Positions 46,453 through 55,088 of a stretch of DNA of 64,000 nt are shown here, piece after piece. Origin of the DNA: JALTDM01 sp964421355 (GTDB lineage Bacteria; Bacteroidota; Bacteroidia; Bacteroidales; JALTDM01); NCBI GenBank assembly GCA_964421355.1, contig CAYQWX010000005.1, forward strand, positions 1 through 64,000. Reading direction: 5' to 3'. Under the pieces are notes generated by a model. The model was not told where the DNA came from. It saw only the letters and a program-made list of their open reading frames with translations, and did not search any database. The stretch's first letter is position 1, and every line of letters begins with the position of its first letter. The translations under genes were made by a program, and so were the position numbers.

Positions 46453-47613
46453 ATGCAAAAAAGTGTTATTTGCAAGCCAGGAAAAGAAAAAGTAATATTT
46501 TCCCGTAATTCATGGTTATATACAGGAGCAATACAAAAACGGGTAAATGCCCAAAAAGGAGATATTGTAGAAATTTTTCTATCCAGCGGTAAATTAGCAG
46601 GTTATGGATTTTATTTTGGTGGACAAAATATAGAAGTATATATTTTTGATTTTACGGAAACACCTCAAGATGTACATTCCGAGAAATATTGGTATGAAAA
46701 AATAAATAACGCATGGCAATTTCGCCAAAAACACATTATTAATCACACCAACGCTTTTCGACTTATTCATTCTGAAGGTGACGGGATCCCAGGATTAACA
46801 ATAGACATTTACAACAATGTAGCTGTAATTGACTTCAAAATATTGGGAACAGAAAAAATAGCACATCACATTTTCAGTTCCTTAAAAAAACTCGGAATAA
46901 ACAATATTTATGTAAACTCGTCTGTTACCGGTAATTACAACAAAACAGTTGTGGCAGGCAAAGTGCCCGATAAAATAGAAATAAACGAAAATGGTATCCT
47001 TTTTTATGTAGATATCAAAAACGGACAAAAAACAGGATTTTTCTTAGACCAACGGGACAATAGACTTTTGCTTACACAATATTCACAAGGAGCTAATGTG
47101 TTAAATCTTTTCTCTTACACAGGTGGATTTTCTTTATACGCATTAAAAGGTGGAGCTAAGCAAGTATGGTCAGTAGATATATCAAAAGAAGCATTGAAAA
47201 CGGCAGAAGAAAATATTACACTAAACAATTTAAATGCAAACAAACATATAATAATTCCTGAAAACGCATTTGATATATTAAACAGGTTAGAATACGGAAT
47301 ATACGACTTAATAATACTAGATCCACCTGCATTTGCAAAAAAAGACAAGGATATCCCACAAGCAGTAAAAGCCTATAAAACAATAAATTACCAAGCAATA
47401 AAAAACATTAAACAAGGAGGAATACTTTTTACATTTTCGTGTTCCCAAAAAATAGATAAAACACTTTTCCGCAAAATAATATTTAGTGCCGCTTCCAAGG
47501 CACAACGGAAAGTATCTATATTACATCAATTGCACCAATCACCAGACCACCCAATAGATATTTATCAACCACAATCAGAATACTTAAAAGGATTTGTGCT
47601 AAAAATAGATTAA
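46453..47613 (+). CDS. rlmI: Class I rRNA (cytosine-C5) methyltransferase, RlmI-like
   Basis: A 386-residue protein with an N-terminal PUA-like domain (about 1-75) and a Rossmann methyltransferase domain. Motifs are GQKTGFFLDQRDNR, the SAM-binding NLFSYTGG (218-225), acidic VDIS, DPPAFAK (290-296), and a catalytic cysteine C330 in TFSCS. E. coli RlmI makes m5C1962 in 23S rRNA; the target here is inferred from family. It begins 1 base after the stop of the lamin-tail protein, an unusual pairing that may only reflect compact packing. The tRNA-Arg gene follows with its own -7 box. Confidence 0.9.
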   Translation: MQKSVICKPGKEKVIFSRNSWLYTGAIQKRVNAQKGDIVEIFLSSGKLAGYGFYFGGQNIEVYIFDFTETPQDVHSEKYWYEKINNAWQFRQKHIINHTNAFRLIHSEGDGIPGLTIDIYNNVAVIDFKILGTEKIAHHIFSSLKKLGINNIYVNSSVTGNYNKTVVAGKVPDKIEINENGILFYVDIKNGQKTGFFLDQRDNRLLLTQYSQGANVLNLFSYTGGFSLYALKGGAKQVWSVDISKEALKTAEENITLNNLNANKHIIIPENAFDILNRLEYGIYDLIILDPPAFAKKDKDIPQAVKAYKTINYQAIKNIKQGGILFTFSCSQKIDKTLFRKIIFSAASKAQRKVSILHQLHQSPDHPIDIYQPQSEYLKGFVLKID

Positions 47614-47668
47614 AAAATCTTTGCAAAAAATAATCCTCTTTCCATTACTTCACATAGATAAAAAATAC

Positions 47669-47676
47669 TAAATTTG
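47669..47676 (+). promoter_or_regulatory. -7 element of the tRNA-Arg gene
   Basis: Exact TAAATTTG 20 bases before the mature 5' end at 47697. The -33 box is not evident. Confidence 0.5.
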
Positions 47677-47696
47677 CACCGCTCTTTTATTTAGTT

Positions 47697-47770
47697 GGAC
47701 CCGTAGCTCAATTGGATAGAGCACCTGACTACGGATCAGGAGGTTGTGGGTTCGAATCCCGCCGGGTTCA
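47697..47770 (+). tRNA. tRNA-Arg (anticodon ACG)
   Basis: A full cloverleaf of 74 bases. The acceptor stem (47697-47703 with 47763-47769) has one G-U pair. The D arm is GCTC/GAGC, the anticodon stem CCTGA/TCAGG with loop CTACGGA, and the T arm GTGGG/CCCGC with loop TTCGAAT. Anticodon ACG is at 47731-47733, expected to become ICG and read CGU, CGC and CGA. The 3' CCA is not encoded, so the CCA-adding enzyme in this window must add it. The convergent phoH gene ends 10 bases away. Confidence 0.97.
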
Positions 47771-47779
47771 CTTTTCATT

Positions 47780-48715
47780 TTATTCATGTTCGTAAGCTTC
47801 TATTACCTTTTTCACTATCGGATGTCTCACCACATCACCTTTGTCAAAAAAAACAAAATCTATCCCTTCTATATTTCTAAATAATCCAAGTGCATGAGCA
47901 AGTCCCGATTTTTTATTTTTAGGTAAATCTATTTGCGTAATATCTCCCGTAACCACAAACTTCGAATTTACTCCCATGCGGGTAAGAAACATTTTCAATT
48001 GCATATCCGAAGTGTTTTGAGCCTCATCAAGTATCACAAACGAATTTTCCAAAGTCCTTCCTCTCATATAAGCAAGTGGAGCAACCTCTATCAACCGTTC
48101 GCCATACATCTCTTCAAGCTTCTTTTTGGGTAACATATCCACAAGACTATCATACAAAGGTTGCAAATACGGATCTAATTTTTCCTTCATATCTCCCGGC
48201 AAAAATCCTAATTGTTCTCCTGCTTCCACTGCCGGACGTGTCAATATTATTTTCTTTACTTTTCTATCTTTAAAAGCCCTAACTGCCAAAGCAATAGCCA
48301 TATATGTTTTCCCTGTTCCTGCAGGACCTATTGCAAACACAAGATCATTATTTTTTATGCTTTCTACAAGCTGATATTGATGTAAATTTCTTGGTTTTAT
48401 CACCTTCCCCTTATCTCCAAAAACAACTACTTCATCTTTTGATTTGTTAAAAAAGTTTGTTTCACTATTACCCAATACCAGATTTTCTATCACCTGTGTA
48501 GAAATATTATTATGATAGGTAAAATACTCAATCATTTTTTCTACAACTATTTCTACTTGTTTTACATCTTCGCTGTTTCCTATGAGAGTCATCTCATTTC
48601 CTCTAACAACAATACGCACTTTTGGGAAAAAAGTAGAAAGATAATTTATATGCTTATTTTGGACACCAAGAAAATATACAGCATCAATTCCTTCAAGAGA
48701 TATTTTTTGTTCCAT
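47780..48715 (-). CDS. PhoH-family ATPase (PhoH-like/YbeZ)
   Basis: A 311-residue cytosolic P-loop ATPase with an N-terminal KH-like region (about 30-90). Walker A is GPAGTGKT (130-137). PAVEAGEQLGFLPGDM is the PhoH hallmark, and Walker B is VILDEAQ (227-233) followed by MFLTRMG and VVTGDITQIDLP. Members such as E. coli YbeZ work with the RNase YbeY in rRNA maturation and stress RNA turnover; YbeY is not in the window. It starts 6 bases after lepB and is co-transcribed with it. No terminator is visible between it and the convergent tRNA-Arg. Confidence 0.95.
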   Translation of the reverse strand: MEQKISLEGIDAVYFLGVQNKHINYLSTFFPKVRIVVRGNEMTLIGNSEDVKQVEIVVEKMIEYFTYHNNISTQVIENLVLGNSETNFFNKSKDEVVVFGDKGKVIKPRNLHQYQLVESIKNNDLVFAIGPAGTGKTYMAIALAVRAFKDRKVKKIILTRPAVEAGEQLGFLPGDMKEKLDPYLQPLYDSLVDMLPKKKLEEMYGERLIEVAPLAYMRGRTLENSFVILDEAQNTSDMQLKMFLTRMGVNSKFVVTGDITQIDLPKNKKSGLAHALGLFRNIEGIDFVFFDKGDVVRHPIVKKVIEAYEHE

Positions 48716-48721
48716 ACTGTT

Positions 48722-50089
48722 TTACGGAAAATATTTAAATATACGGTTCCATCTTATTTTATGTAACAAATCAGCATTTTTATCTATGGATAACCAAATA
48801 AATTTCACTTTACCTACCACATGATCTTCCGGCACAAATCCCCAATAACGAGAATCTGCGGAATTACCACGATTATCTCCCATCATAAAATAATAATTCA
48901 TTTTAAATGTATAAGTATTGGCTTCTTTTGAATTTATATATATCTTACCATTTTTCACTTCTAACTTATTATGTTCATATACCCTTATCAAGCGTCTATA
49001 TAAAGGTAAATTATCCAAAGTCAATTTTATAGTTACACCTTTTTTAGGGATATATAATGGTCCAAAATTATTTTCATTCCAAGGATACCGTTTGTCAAAA
49101 GGAAATATATCTGGATTCCATTGTCCAGCAGGAGCAATTACTCTTTTTATTGATTTTATGTTTGAAAAACCTTTTAAACGCTGATAATTTTCATAAGTTA
49201 AATCGGCATAATATACATTGGGGTCTTGATTATCACGATATACATCGGTAATATCATACTTTTGTAAAATTTTAGGATTTATGAAATATCCGTTTGTTAC
49301 TATTTTGTATTGATGTTCCATATCTTTGGGATTGTATGCCTCTTTCCCATTGATATATACTTGTCCATTTATTATTTGCAAAGTATCTCCTGCCACTGCT
49401 ACACAACGCTTTACATAATTTTCTTGTTTATCTACAGGACGCACCAACAAATCTCCACAAATAGGAAGCCCTGTTTGTGGGTTTATTATTTTATTATGTA
49501 TTATAGCATCTCTACCATACTGTCTGCACAATCTGTAATAACTTACTGCCTGTAAATTAGCACATACCGTATCTCCAGCGGGAAAATTGAACACAACTAT
49601 GTCATTTCTCTTTACACTACCAAAACCTTTCAATCTATGATACGGATTTTGTATCCAAGTTACAAAAGATGGAGTATGGTCTGTAAGTGGAAGAGTATGA
49701 TGAACGAATGGGAAAGCTATTGGCGTTTCAGGAACTCGTGGACCGTAAGACACTTTACTTACAAACAGATAATCACCAACCAGTAATGTTTTTTCCATAG
49801 AGGGAGTAGGAATAGTATATGCTTCTACCACAAACATCCGCAACATCCAAGCTGCAAATCCCGCTACTATCAAAGCATCTACCCATTCCAATATTTTAGG
49901 CTGTTTTTCTACACCTTTTTTCTTCCAGAAGGTCCACCATACTTTTTGAGTAATGTATAAATCAAATATTATTATTTCACCTAACAAGAACCAATAATTA
50001 CCAAGCCAGATAACCCAACCTAAATATAATATGGAAAAAATGGAAAACTTGAAATATCTATTTTTCAGAAAAGCAAAAAACTTTTTCAT
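48722..50089 (-). CDS. lepB: Signal peptidase I, extended Bacteroidota form
   Basis: Inner-membrane serine protease that removes signal peptides from exported proteins, including the T9SS cargo and lipoprotein-free secretory proteins here. It has 455 residues, longer than the 324-residue E. coli enzyme. N-terminal helices are at about 14-34 and 36-50, and another at about 68-86. The nucleophile Ser97 is in TPSMEKTL, and the general base Lys227 in NYVKRCVAVAGD. Conserved C-terminal box E is MMGDNRGNSADSR. The extra length comes from an insertion between boxes D and E (about 245-410), usual in this phylum. It has its own -7 box, and phoH follows 6 bases downstream. Confidence 0.96.
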   Translation of the reverse strand: MKKFFAFLKNRYFKFSIFSILYLGWVIWLGNYWFLLGEIIIFDLYITQKVWWTFWKKKGVEKQPKILEWVDALIVAGFAAWMLRMFVVEAYTIPTPSMEKTLLVGDYLFVSKVSYGPRVPETPIAFPFVHHTLPLTDHTPSFVTWIQNPYHRLKGFGSVKRNDIVVFNFPAGDTVCANLQAVSYYRLCRQYGRDAIIHNKIINPQTGLPICGDLLVRPVDKQENYVKRCVAVAGDTLQIINGQVYINGKEAYNPKDMEHQYKIVTNGYFINPKILQKYDITDVYRDNQDPNVYYADLTYENYQRLKGFSNIKSIKRVIAPAGQWNPDIFPFDKRYPWNENNFGPLYIPKKGVTIKLTLDNLPLYRRLIRVYEHNKLEVKNGKIYINSKEANTYTFKMNYYFMMGDNRGNSADSRYWGFVPEDHVVGKVKFIWLSIDKNADLLHKIRWNRIFKYFP

Positions 50090-50109
50090 CTTATAATAAT
50101 TTTAAAGTT

Positions 50110-50117
50110 CAAAGATA
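50110..50117 (-). promoter_or_regulatory. -7 element of lepB-phoH
   Basis: Exact TATCTTTG on the minus strand 20 bases before ATG 50089, within a 91-base AT-rich intergenic region. No clear -33 TTTG. Confidence 0.5.
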
Positions 50118-50180
50118 TTACTAAAAATTGAATTTATAGAATAATTACAATATTATAATACTTATATAGGTAAATTCAAC

Positions 50181-51422
50181 TCACATAAGACTAATTATTT
50201 CCTTAGGATATATCATGTAATATTTCTCTGTATTTTTTGAAAACATATTAATATTTAGTATTTCAGTAGCTTCAGATAAAGGAAGTATTAAATTGTCTTT
50301 CAATATCTTAATTTCTTCTCCATCTTTTGCCTTAGGTAAGACTACTTTTCCTGTTTTATAATAGTAATTTAAATTTATTTCAGATAATCCTAATTTATTA
50401 TTCAACAAGGACTTTACTATTTCAATGTAGTGGGCAGTAAATGGTTTTTCTTGAATTCTAATTTTGAATAGATTCCTGTTCAATAATCGCATAGACAAAT
50501 CAGATAAGATTTTGTCATCACCAAGCGACCAAACTTTTATTGCCGACATAATATCATCATCATCTAAAAGTAAAAACAATTCCAATACGGATAATTTTCT
50601 TCCTTTTATCTCAACTAATAAATTAAAATCATTTTCACTTATTTCATTATATAGAAAAAACTTAAAAGGTGGGGTAGCAAATAAATTTTTTCCACTTTTT
50701 GCCAAATATTTAGCACGCGATAATATCATGATTAACATTTGTTCTGCCACAGTAACTGTTTTGTGTAAATAAACTTGCCAATACATTAGTTCTCTTGCAA
50801 TAAGAAAGTTTTCTACAGAATGTAGTCCTTTATATTCTACTACGAGATTATTATTAAAAACATTAAGCATTTTAATTATTCTTTCCGTACCAATAACCCC
50901 TTCTGATACTCCTGTAAAGAAGCTATCGCGTTTCAAATAGTCTAATCTATCAACATCTAAGCTGCTTGATATCAAGTCGTGTAAGAATTTTTTAGAATAA
51001 TCACCTTTAAATATATCTATAGCAAGAGATAAATCAATTCCTTTTTGCAACAAATAATCCATTACTTTTAAAGAGATATCCTCATGTGAAACATTTATTA
51101 TAGTATGTTCCAAAGCATGAGAAAATGGTCCGTGTCCTATATCATGTAAAAGAATGGCTTGCTTTGCCGCTAATTCTTCAGGAGGGGTAATATCTACACC
51201 CTTTTGTTTAAGGATAGATATTGCCAACCCCATTAAATGCGTTGCTCCTAATGTATGATGAAAACGTGTATGTAATGCTCCCGGATAAACATAGTATGTT
51301 AATCCAAGTTGTTTTATCCTCCTAAGTCTTTGGAAAAACGGATGTTCAAAGATAGTTGCAAGTTCTCCTTCCAAAACTCCTATAAATCCATACACAGGAT
51401 CGTTAAGTATTCTGTTTTTCAT
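50181..51422 (-). CDS. HD-domain phosphohydrolase (SAMHD1/dGTPase-like)
   Basis: A 413-residue cytosolic protein of the dGTPase-like HD superfamily. Metal-binding motifs are present: the first His in TRFHHTLG (55/56), HD at 93-94 in LLHDIGHGPFSH, and the late Asp in DVDRLDYLKRD near 175. The start KNRILNDPVYGFI is typical. Relatives hydrolyse dNTPs or other nucleotides, and the exact substrate in Bacteroidota is unknown. Its start overlaps the CCA-transferase stop by 20 bases, so the two are translationally coupled. The C-terminal 130 residues lack obvious motifs. Confidence 0.9.
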   Translation of the reverse strand: MKNRILNDPVYGFIGVLEGELATIFEHPFFQRLRRIKQLGLTYYVYPGALHTRFHHTLGATHLMGLAISILKQKGVDITPPEELAAKQAILLHDIGHGPFSHALEHTIINVSHEDISLKVMDYLLQKGIDLSLAIDIFKGDYSKKFLHDLISSSLDVDRLDYLKRDSFFTGVSEGVIGTERIIKMLNVFNNNLVVEYKGLHSVENFLIARELMYWQVYLHKTVTVAEQMLIMILSRAKYLAKSGKNLFATPPFKFFLYNEISENDFNLLVEIKGRKLSVLELFLLLDDDDIMSAIKVWSLGDDKILSDLSMRLLNRNLFKIRIQEKPFTAHYIEIVKSLLNNKLGLSEINLNYYYKTGKVVLPKAKDGEEIKILKDNLILPLSEATEILNINMFSKNTEKYYMIYPKEIISLM

Positions 51423-52863
51423 TTTGTTCGGGCTTGTATTTATTTGTAACAGGTGATAACTTATACCGTTTTGCCAATTTTAACATTAAATTATAAGATT
51501 CTTCATAATTATTATGTATTTCTCCATCCAAGATAGCATCTTTTATAGCATCCTTTATATCTCCTACAATTTTTGACGGAGGAATTCCAAAAGTTTCCAT
51601 TATTATTTCTCCCGAAATAGGCGGTTGGAAATTACGAATACGGTCTTTTTGCTCTACTTCCAATAATTTTTGGCGTACTTTCTTAAAGTTTTCTAGATAT
51701 TTTTTTACTTTTTGTTGGTTTTTAGAAGTAATATCTGCTTCTGCTAACAGCATGAGGTCATCAATATCATCGCCAGCTTCAAAAAGTAAACGTCTTACCG
51801 CAGAATCACTTACCTCTTCTTCTACCAATGCAATGGGTCTTAAATGAAGACGCACTAATTTTTGCACATACTTCATTTTGTCGTTTAACGGAAGTCTTAA
51901 TCTTTTAAATAAAGTAGGTATCATTTTGGCTCCCAGTATTTCGTGACCATAAAAGGTCCACCCCACTCCTTCTTCAAAACGTTTAGTTTTGGGTTTTCCT
52001 ATATCATGAAGTAATGCCGCCCATCTCAACCATAAATTATTTGTATTGCTTGCAATATTATCTAATACTTGAATACTATGGAGAAAATTATTTTTATGAG
52101 AAATGCCGTTTTTCACTTCTACACTGTTCATAGCACTTAACTCTGGAAGAATCAATTTTAACAAACCTGTATTTTCCAATAATAAAAATCCAATAGATGG
52201 CTTTTGAGCCATTATGATTTTGTTCAATTCGTCAATTATCCTTTCCTGAGACACTATTTTAATTCTATCTTTATTTTTATTTATTGCTTCATAAGTGTTT
52301 TTTTCTATTTCAAAATTAAGTTGCGTAGCAAACCTTATAGCTCTCATCATACGAAGTGGGTCATCATCAAAAGTTTTGTCAGGTTCCAATGGAGTTCTTA
52401 TTATCTTATCTTTCAAATCCTTTATTCCATTAAAAGGGTCTAATAACCGTCCAAAATCTTTATTCAAGCTTATTGCCAAAGCATTTATAGTAAAGTCTCT
52501 ACGCATCAAATCATCTTCAAGCGAACCTTCTTCCACTATTGGTTTTCGTGAATTCCTTTTATACGATTCTTTTCTTGCCCCTACAAGTTCTATCTGTATA
52601 TCTTTATATAAAAACATTGCTGTTCCAAAGTTTTTATACACCACCAAACTATGAGCGGAAGGTAAACGAGGTACTATCTTTTTTGCCACATCTATACCTT
52701 TACCCAATACAACAATATCTATATCTTTGCTCTCTTTGCCCAATATTTTATCTCTCACATAACCTCCAATTACATATCCTTCTATTTCCAATTCTTGAAG
52801 AATAGAGGATATTTTTATTAAGACTTCTTCTTTTATCTCCAAGTTATCCATTGCAAACTTCAT
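51403..52863 (-). CDS. cca: CCA-adding tRNA nucleotidyltransferase with HD domain
   Basis: Adds or repairs the 3' CCA end of tRNAs, needed here because tRNA-Arg does not encode it. It has 486 residues. The class II nucleotidyltransferase core has GGYVRD (33-38), metal-binding Asp47 and Asp49 in KDIDIVVL, RRDFTINALA (121-130) and DDPLRMMRAIRF. An HD domain (His286-Asp287 in LLHDIGK) follows, and a helical tail. The HD domain makes it of the CCA/HD type rather than poly(A) polymerase, but separating CCA-adding from A-adding activity by eye is not certain. It overlaps the SDR stop by 4 bases (ATGA) and the downstream HD gene by 20. Confidence 0.93.
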   Translation of the reverse strand: MKFAMDNLEIKEEVLIKISSILQELEIEGYVIGGYVRDKILGKESKDIDIVVLGKGIDVAKKIVPRLPSAHSLVVYKNFGTAMFLYKDIQIELVGARKESYKRNSRKPIVEEGSLEDDLMRRDFTINALAISLNKDFGRLLDPFNGIKDLKDKIIRTPLEPDKTFDDDPLRMMRAIRFATQLNFEIEKNTYEAINKNKDRIKIVSQERIIDELNKIIMAQKPSIGFLLLENTGLLKLILPELSAMNSVEVKNGISHKNNFLHSIQVLDNIASNTNNLWLRWAALLHDIGKPKTKRFEEGVGWTFYGHEILGAKMIPTLFKRLRLPLNDKMKYVQKLVRLHLRPIALVEEEVSDSAVRRLLFEAGDDIDDLMLLAEADITSKNQQKVKKYLENFKKVRQKLLEVEQKDRIRNFQPPISGEIIMETFGIPPSKIVGDIKDAIKDAILDGEIHNNYEESYNLMLKLAKRYKLSPVTNKYKPEQNEKQNT

Positions 52864-53669
52864 TTTTTCAAAGGGGAATTTTCTTCTTTTGACATGTGAT
52901 TATATATCATTTTATCCATCCAAGAAGGGAAAAATTTACTTAACAATACTGTTAGCTTACCTTGTGTAGTAAGTATTACTGTTCTTTTCCTATTTTTTAT
53001 TCCTTTTATCAAATATTCTGCAACCTCTTCGGCAGACATCATTTTATTTTCATCACGTGGAGTTTCTCCTTGTGCGGTTCCGTCAGCTACCAATGCAGTT
53101 TTTCTTATGTTGGAAGCCGTAAATCCGGGTGCTATTATCATAACATGTAATCCTTCTTTCAATGTTTCTATCCTTAATGTTTCTAAAAATCCGTGCATGG
53201 CAAATTTTGAAGCACTATAACCCGTTCGGGCTGGTAATCCTATAAAACCGGCAATAGATGATACCCCAACAACACTCCCCTTTGATGCTAATAAATAAGG
53301 TAGTGCATATTTAGTACAATAAACCGTACCCCAAAAATTCACATCCATAAGTTTTTTTATTACTTCTAATTGCAAAGACTTAAAAAGTGCCCGCATTGAA
53401 ATACCTGCATTATTTACTAAAACATCTATTCTTCCAAAATTGCTTATAGTTTGATTTACAAGATTTTTGCAATCTTCCTCCTTAGAAACATCAGTTTTAA
53501 CTGCAAATGCTTCTCCTCCATTCTCATTTATAAATTTCGCTTCTTGATTTATTTTTTCTTCATTACGAGCAGCCAAAACGACTTTTGCTCCTAATTTTGC
53601 AAACCTTTTTGCAGTAGCCAATCCTATACCCGAAGAAGCTCCTGTAACTATAACTACCTTATTTTTCAT
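52860..53669 (-). CDS. Short-chain dehydrogenase/reductase
   Basis: A classical SDR of 269 residues. The NAD(P)-binding TGASSGIG is at 9-16, NNAG at 86-89, the catalytic Ser at about 138 in VVGVSSIAG, and Tyr151-x3-Lys155 in YSASK. Arg37 in AARNEEKI after the second strand suggests NADP preference. The C-terminal part (KRTVILTTQGKL, SWMDKMIY) resembles membrane-lipid or ketosphinganine-type SDRs, but substrate is unknown. It leads the operon SDR-cca-HD. A frame start 18 bases upstream overlaps the -7 box, so ATG 53669 is used. Confidence 0.92.
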   Translation of the reverse strand: MKNKVVIVTGASSGIGLATAKRFAKLGAKVVLAARNEEKINQEAKFINENGGEAFAVKTDVSKEEDCKNLVNQTISNFGRIDVLVNNAGISMRALFKSLQLEVIKKLMDVNFWGTVYCTKYALPYLLASKGSVVGVSSIAGFIGLPARTGYSASKFAMHGFLETLRIETLKEGLHVMIIAPGFTASNIRKTALVADGTAQGETPRDENKMMSAEEVAEYLIKGIKNRKRTVILTTQGKLTVLLSKFFPSWMDKMIYNHMSKEENSPLKK

Positions 53670-53686
53670 AATGTTTATATTTTGCA

Positions 53687-53694
53687 CAAAGTTA
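53687..53694 (-). promoter_or_regulatory. -7 element of the SDR-cca-HD operon
   Basis: Exact TAACTTTG on the minus strand, 17 bases before ATG 53669. It excludes the extended start at 53687. Confidence 0.55.
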
Positions 53695-53752
53695 AAAGTA
53701 AATTTGAAGAAAATTATAATATCAGAAAATATGAAGTAATACTTTATTTATA

Positions 53753-53782
53753 GGCAAGTGATTTACATCAACTTGTCTTTTT
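53753..53782 (+). terminator. Orphan terminator-like hairpin upstream of crcB
   Basis: GGCAAGT (53753-53759) pairs with ACTTGTC (53771-53777), with one G-U pair and an 11-base loop, followed by TTTTT. No plus-strand gene precedes it, and the crcB -7 box lies downstream. Confidence 0.4.
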
Positions 53783-53838
53783 GAGTGTATTACTATATCA
53801 CTACTAATCCAATAAAATGATTTTTTAACAATATTTTA

Positions 53839-53846
53839 TACCTTTG
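53839..53846 (+). promoter_or_regulatory. -7 element of crcB
   Basis: Exact TACCTTTG 19 bases before ATG 53866. The upstream 100 bases show no fluoride-riboswitch core. Confidence 0.5.
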
Positions 53847-53865
53847 TGCATTCAAGTAAAATGAA

Positions 53866-54258
53866 ATGAATATTATTTTTATTGCTTTAGGAGGAGCCAT
53901 TGGAGCATTATTGAGGTATTATGTGGCTGTACTCATAACAAAAAATGTTATAGGAAGCTTTCCTTGGCCTACTTTAACAGTAAATCTAATCGGGTCATTA
54001 ATAATTGGTGTGATGTGGGGAATTGCAGAACAGTCAAATCTGTCAGTGTATATCAAATCATTCATTTTTGTAGGCTTGTTGGGTGCATTTACTACATTTT
54101 CCACTTTTTCGTTAGACATATTTAATTTAATACGGAAAAATGAAATGGAAACAGCCGTGATGTATGCAATGATTTCCGTAGTATTAGGAATATTCATGGT
54201 AGGAGGAGGATATTTTTTAGCAAAAAAAATTATACACCTTATTAACTTATGGTTTTAA
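53866..54258 (+). CDS. crcB: Fluoride channel CrcB/Fluc
   Basis: A 130-residue inner-membrane protein with four helices that works as a dimer to expel fluoride. Family motifs are all present: GGAIGALLRY (9-18), TVNLIGS with the pore Asn near 40, and GLLGAFTTFSTFS (about 70-82) with the Phe-box and Na site. A single full-length copy fits the double-barrelled dimer. It leads a co-directional run of four genes; the next gene starts 35 bases later, so they may share a transcript, but their proteins have no evident link to fluoride. No fluoride riboswitch is seen. Confidence 0.96.
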   Translation: MNIIFIALGGAIGALLRYYVAVLITKNVIGSFPWPTLTVNLIGSLIIGVMWGIAEQSNLSVYIKSFIFVGLLGAFTTFSTFSLDIFNLIRKNEMETAVMYAMISVVLGIFMVGGGYFLAKKIIHLINLWF

Positions 54259-54293
54259 AAACTTTAATATATTGCAATAAAAAATCAAAAAAC

Positions 54294-55088
54294 ATGAAAC
54301 GATTTTATTTCACATTACTATTTGTATTTAGTGTATTTCAAATTTATGCACAAATCATAGGTCCGGAAAGCATAACATACAATAACAATACAAAAAAATA
54401 TTATTTATCCTCTGCCCGCAACGGAACAATTTATTCTTTTGACATTGAAAATACAAAAGCCACACACTTTAAAGCAGAAAAAACAGGATTAGGTTTTCCA
54501 CGAGGCATGGATTATTACAACAATAATATCTATGTTACCGAAGCTCCCGTGAAAGATATAATAATGTTTAACGCTCATTCGGGGCAAATTATGAAAAGAT
54601 TTATAATAAAATCATCAAAAGATTTAAACGATGTTTTAGTTTCGGACACGTTACTTTTTGCCTCTGATTTAAAAGGGAATAGTGTGTGGATGATTGATAC
54701 AAAACGGGGAACTCACATGAAAATATTAAAAACAAATGCACCTAATGGTTTAGCAATTGAGAAAAACAATATTTTATGGATAATAACATTTACAGATAAA
54801 AGCAAACTCATAGCTTATGACTTAAAAGAAAAAAAGATTATAAAAACAGTTCCTCTAAAGTATTCTTATGGTGACGGATTACAGATAATGCCCGACGGTA
54901 AGTTCGTTATGTCCTTTTGGGGAAAAGATTTTAAGACGGGTAAAGTTGTAATATATGATATAAACACAGATAAATATACCACCATAGCAGAAAACATAAA
55001 AGGACCTGCAGATTTACTTTTACATAATGGAAAAATCATTATTCCACTTATGACAGAAAACAAAGTAATAATAAAAAACATGAAATAA
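54294..55088 (+). CDS. Secreted SMP-30/NHL-like beta-propeller protein
   Basis: A protein of 264 residues from ATG 54294, with a signal peptide ending in IYAQ. The rest is a six-bladed propeller of the SMP-30/gluconolactonase or NHL kind: GPESITYNN, GFPRGMDYYNNNIYVTE, NDVLVSDTLLFASD, NGLAIEKNNILWI and GDGLQIMPDG fall at regular blade spacing of about 40 residues. The Glu in GPESI and the Asn and Asp in later blades match metal-site positions of gluconolactonases, so a periplasmic lactonase is possible; a binding role is equally so. The frame could begin at 54249 inside crcB, but that ATG lacks a signal peptide. Its stop overlaps the next ATG by 1 base. Confidence 0.8.
   Translation: MKRFYFTLLFVFSVFQIYAQIIGPESITYNNNTKKYYLSSARNGTIYSFDIENTKATHFKAEKTGLGFPRGMDYYNNNIYVTEAPVKDIIMFNAHSGQIMKRFIIKSSKDLNDVLVSDTLLFASDLKGNSVWMIDTKRGTHMKILKTNAPNGLAIEKNNILWIITFTDKSKLIAYDLKEKKIIKTVPLKYSYGDGLQIMPDGKFVMSFWGKDFKTGKVVIYDINTDKYTTIAENIKGPADLLLHNGKIIIPLMTENKVIIKNMK

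Noticed and set aside
53700..53860. Fluoride riboswitch upstream of crcB
   Set aside because: The conserved core sequence of the crcB motif is not present; only a simple hairpin is.
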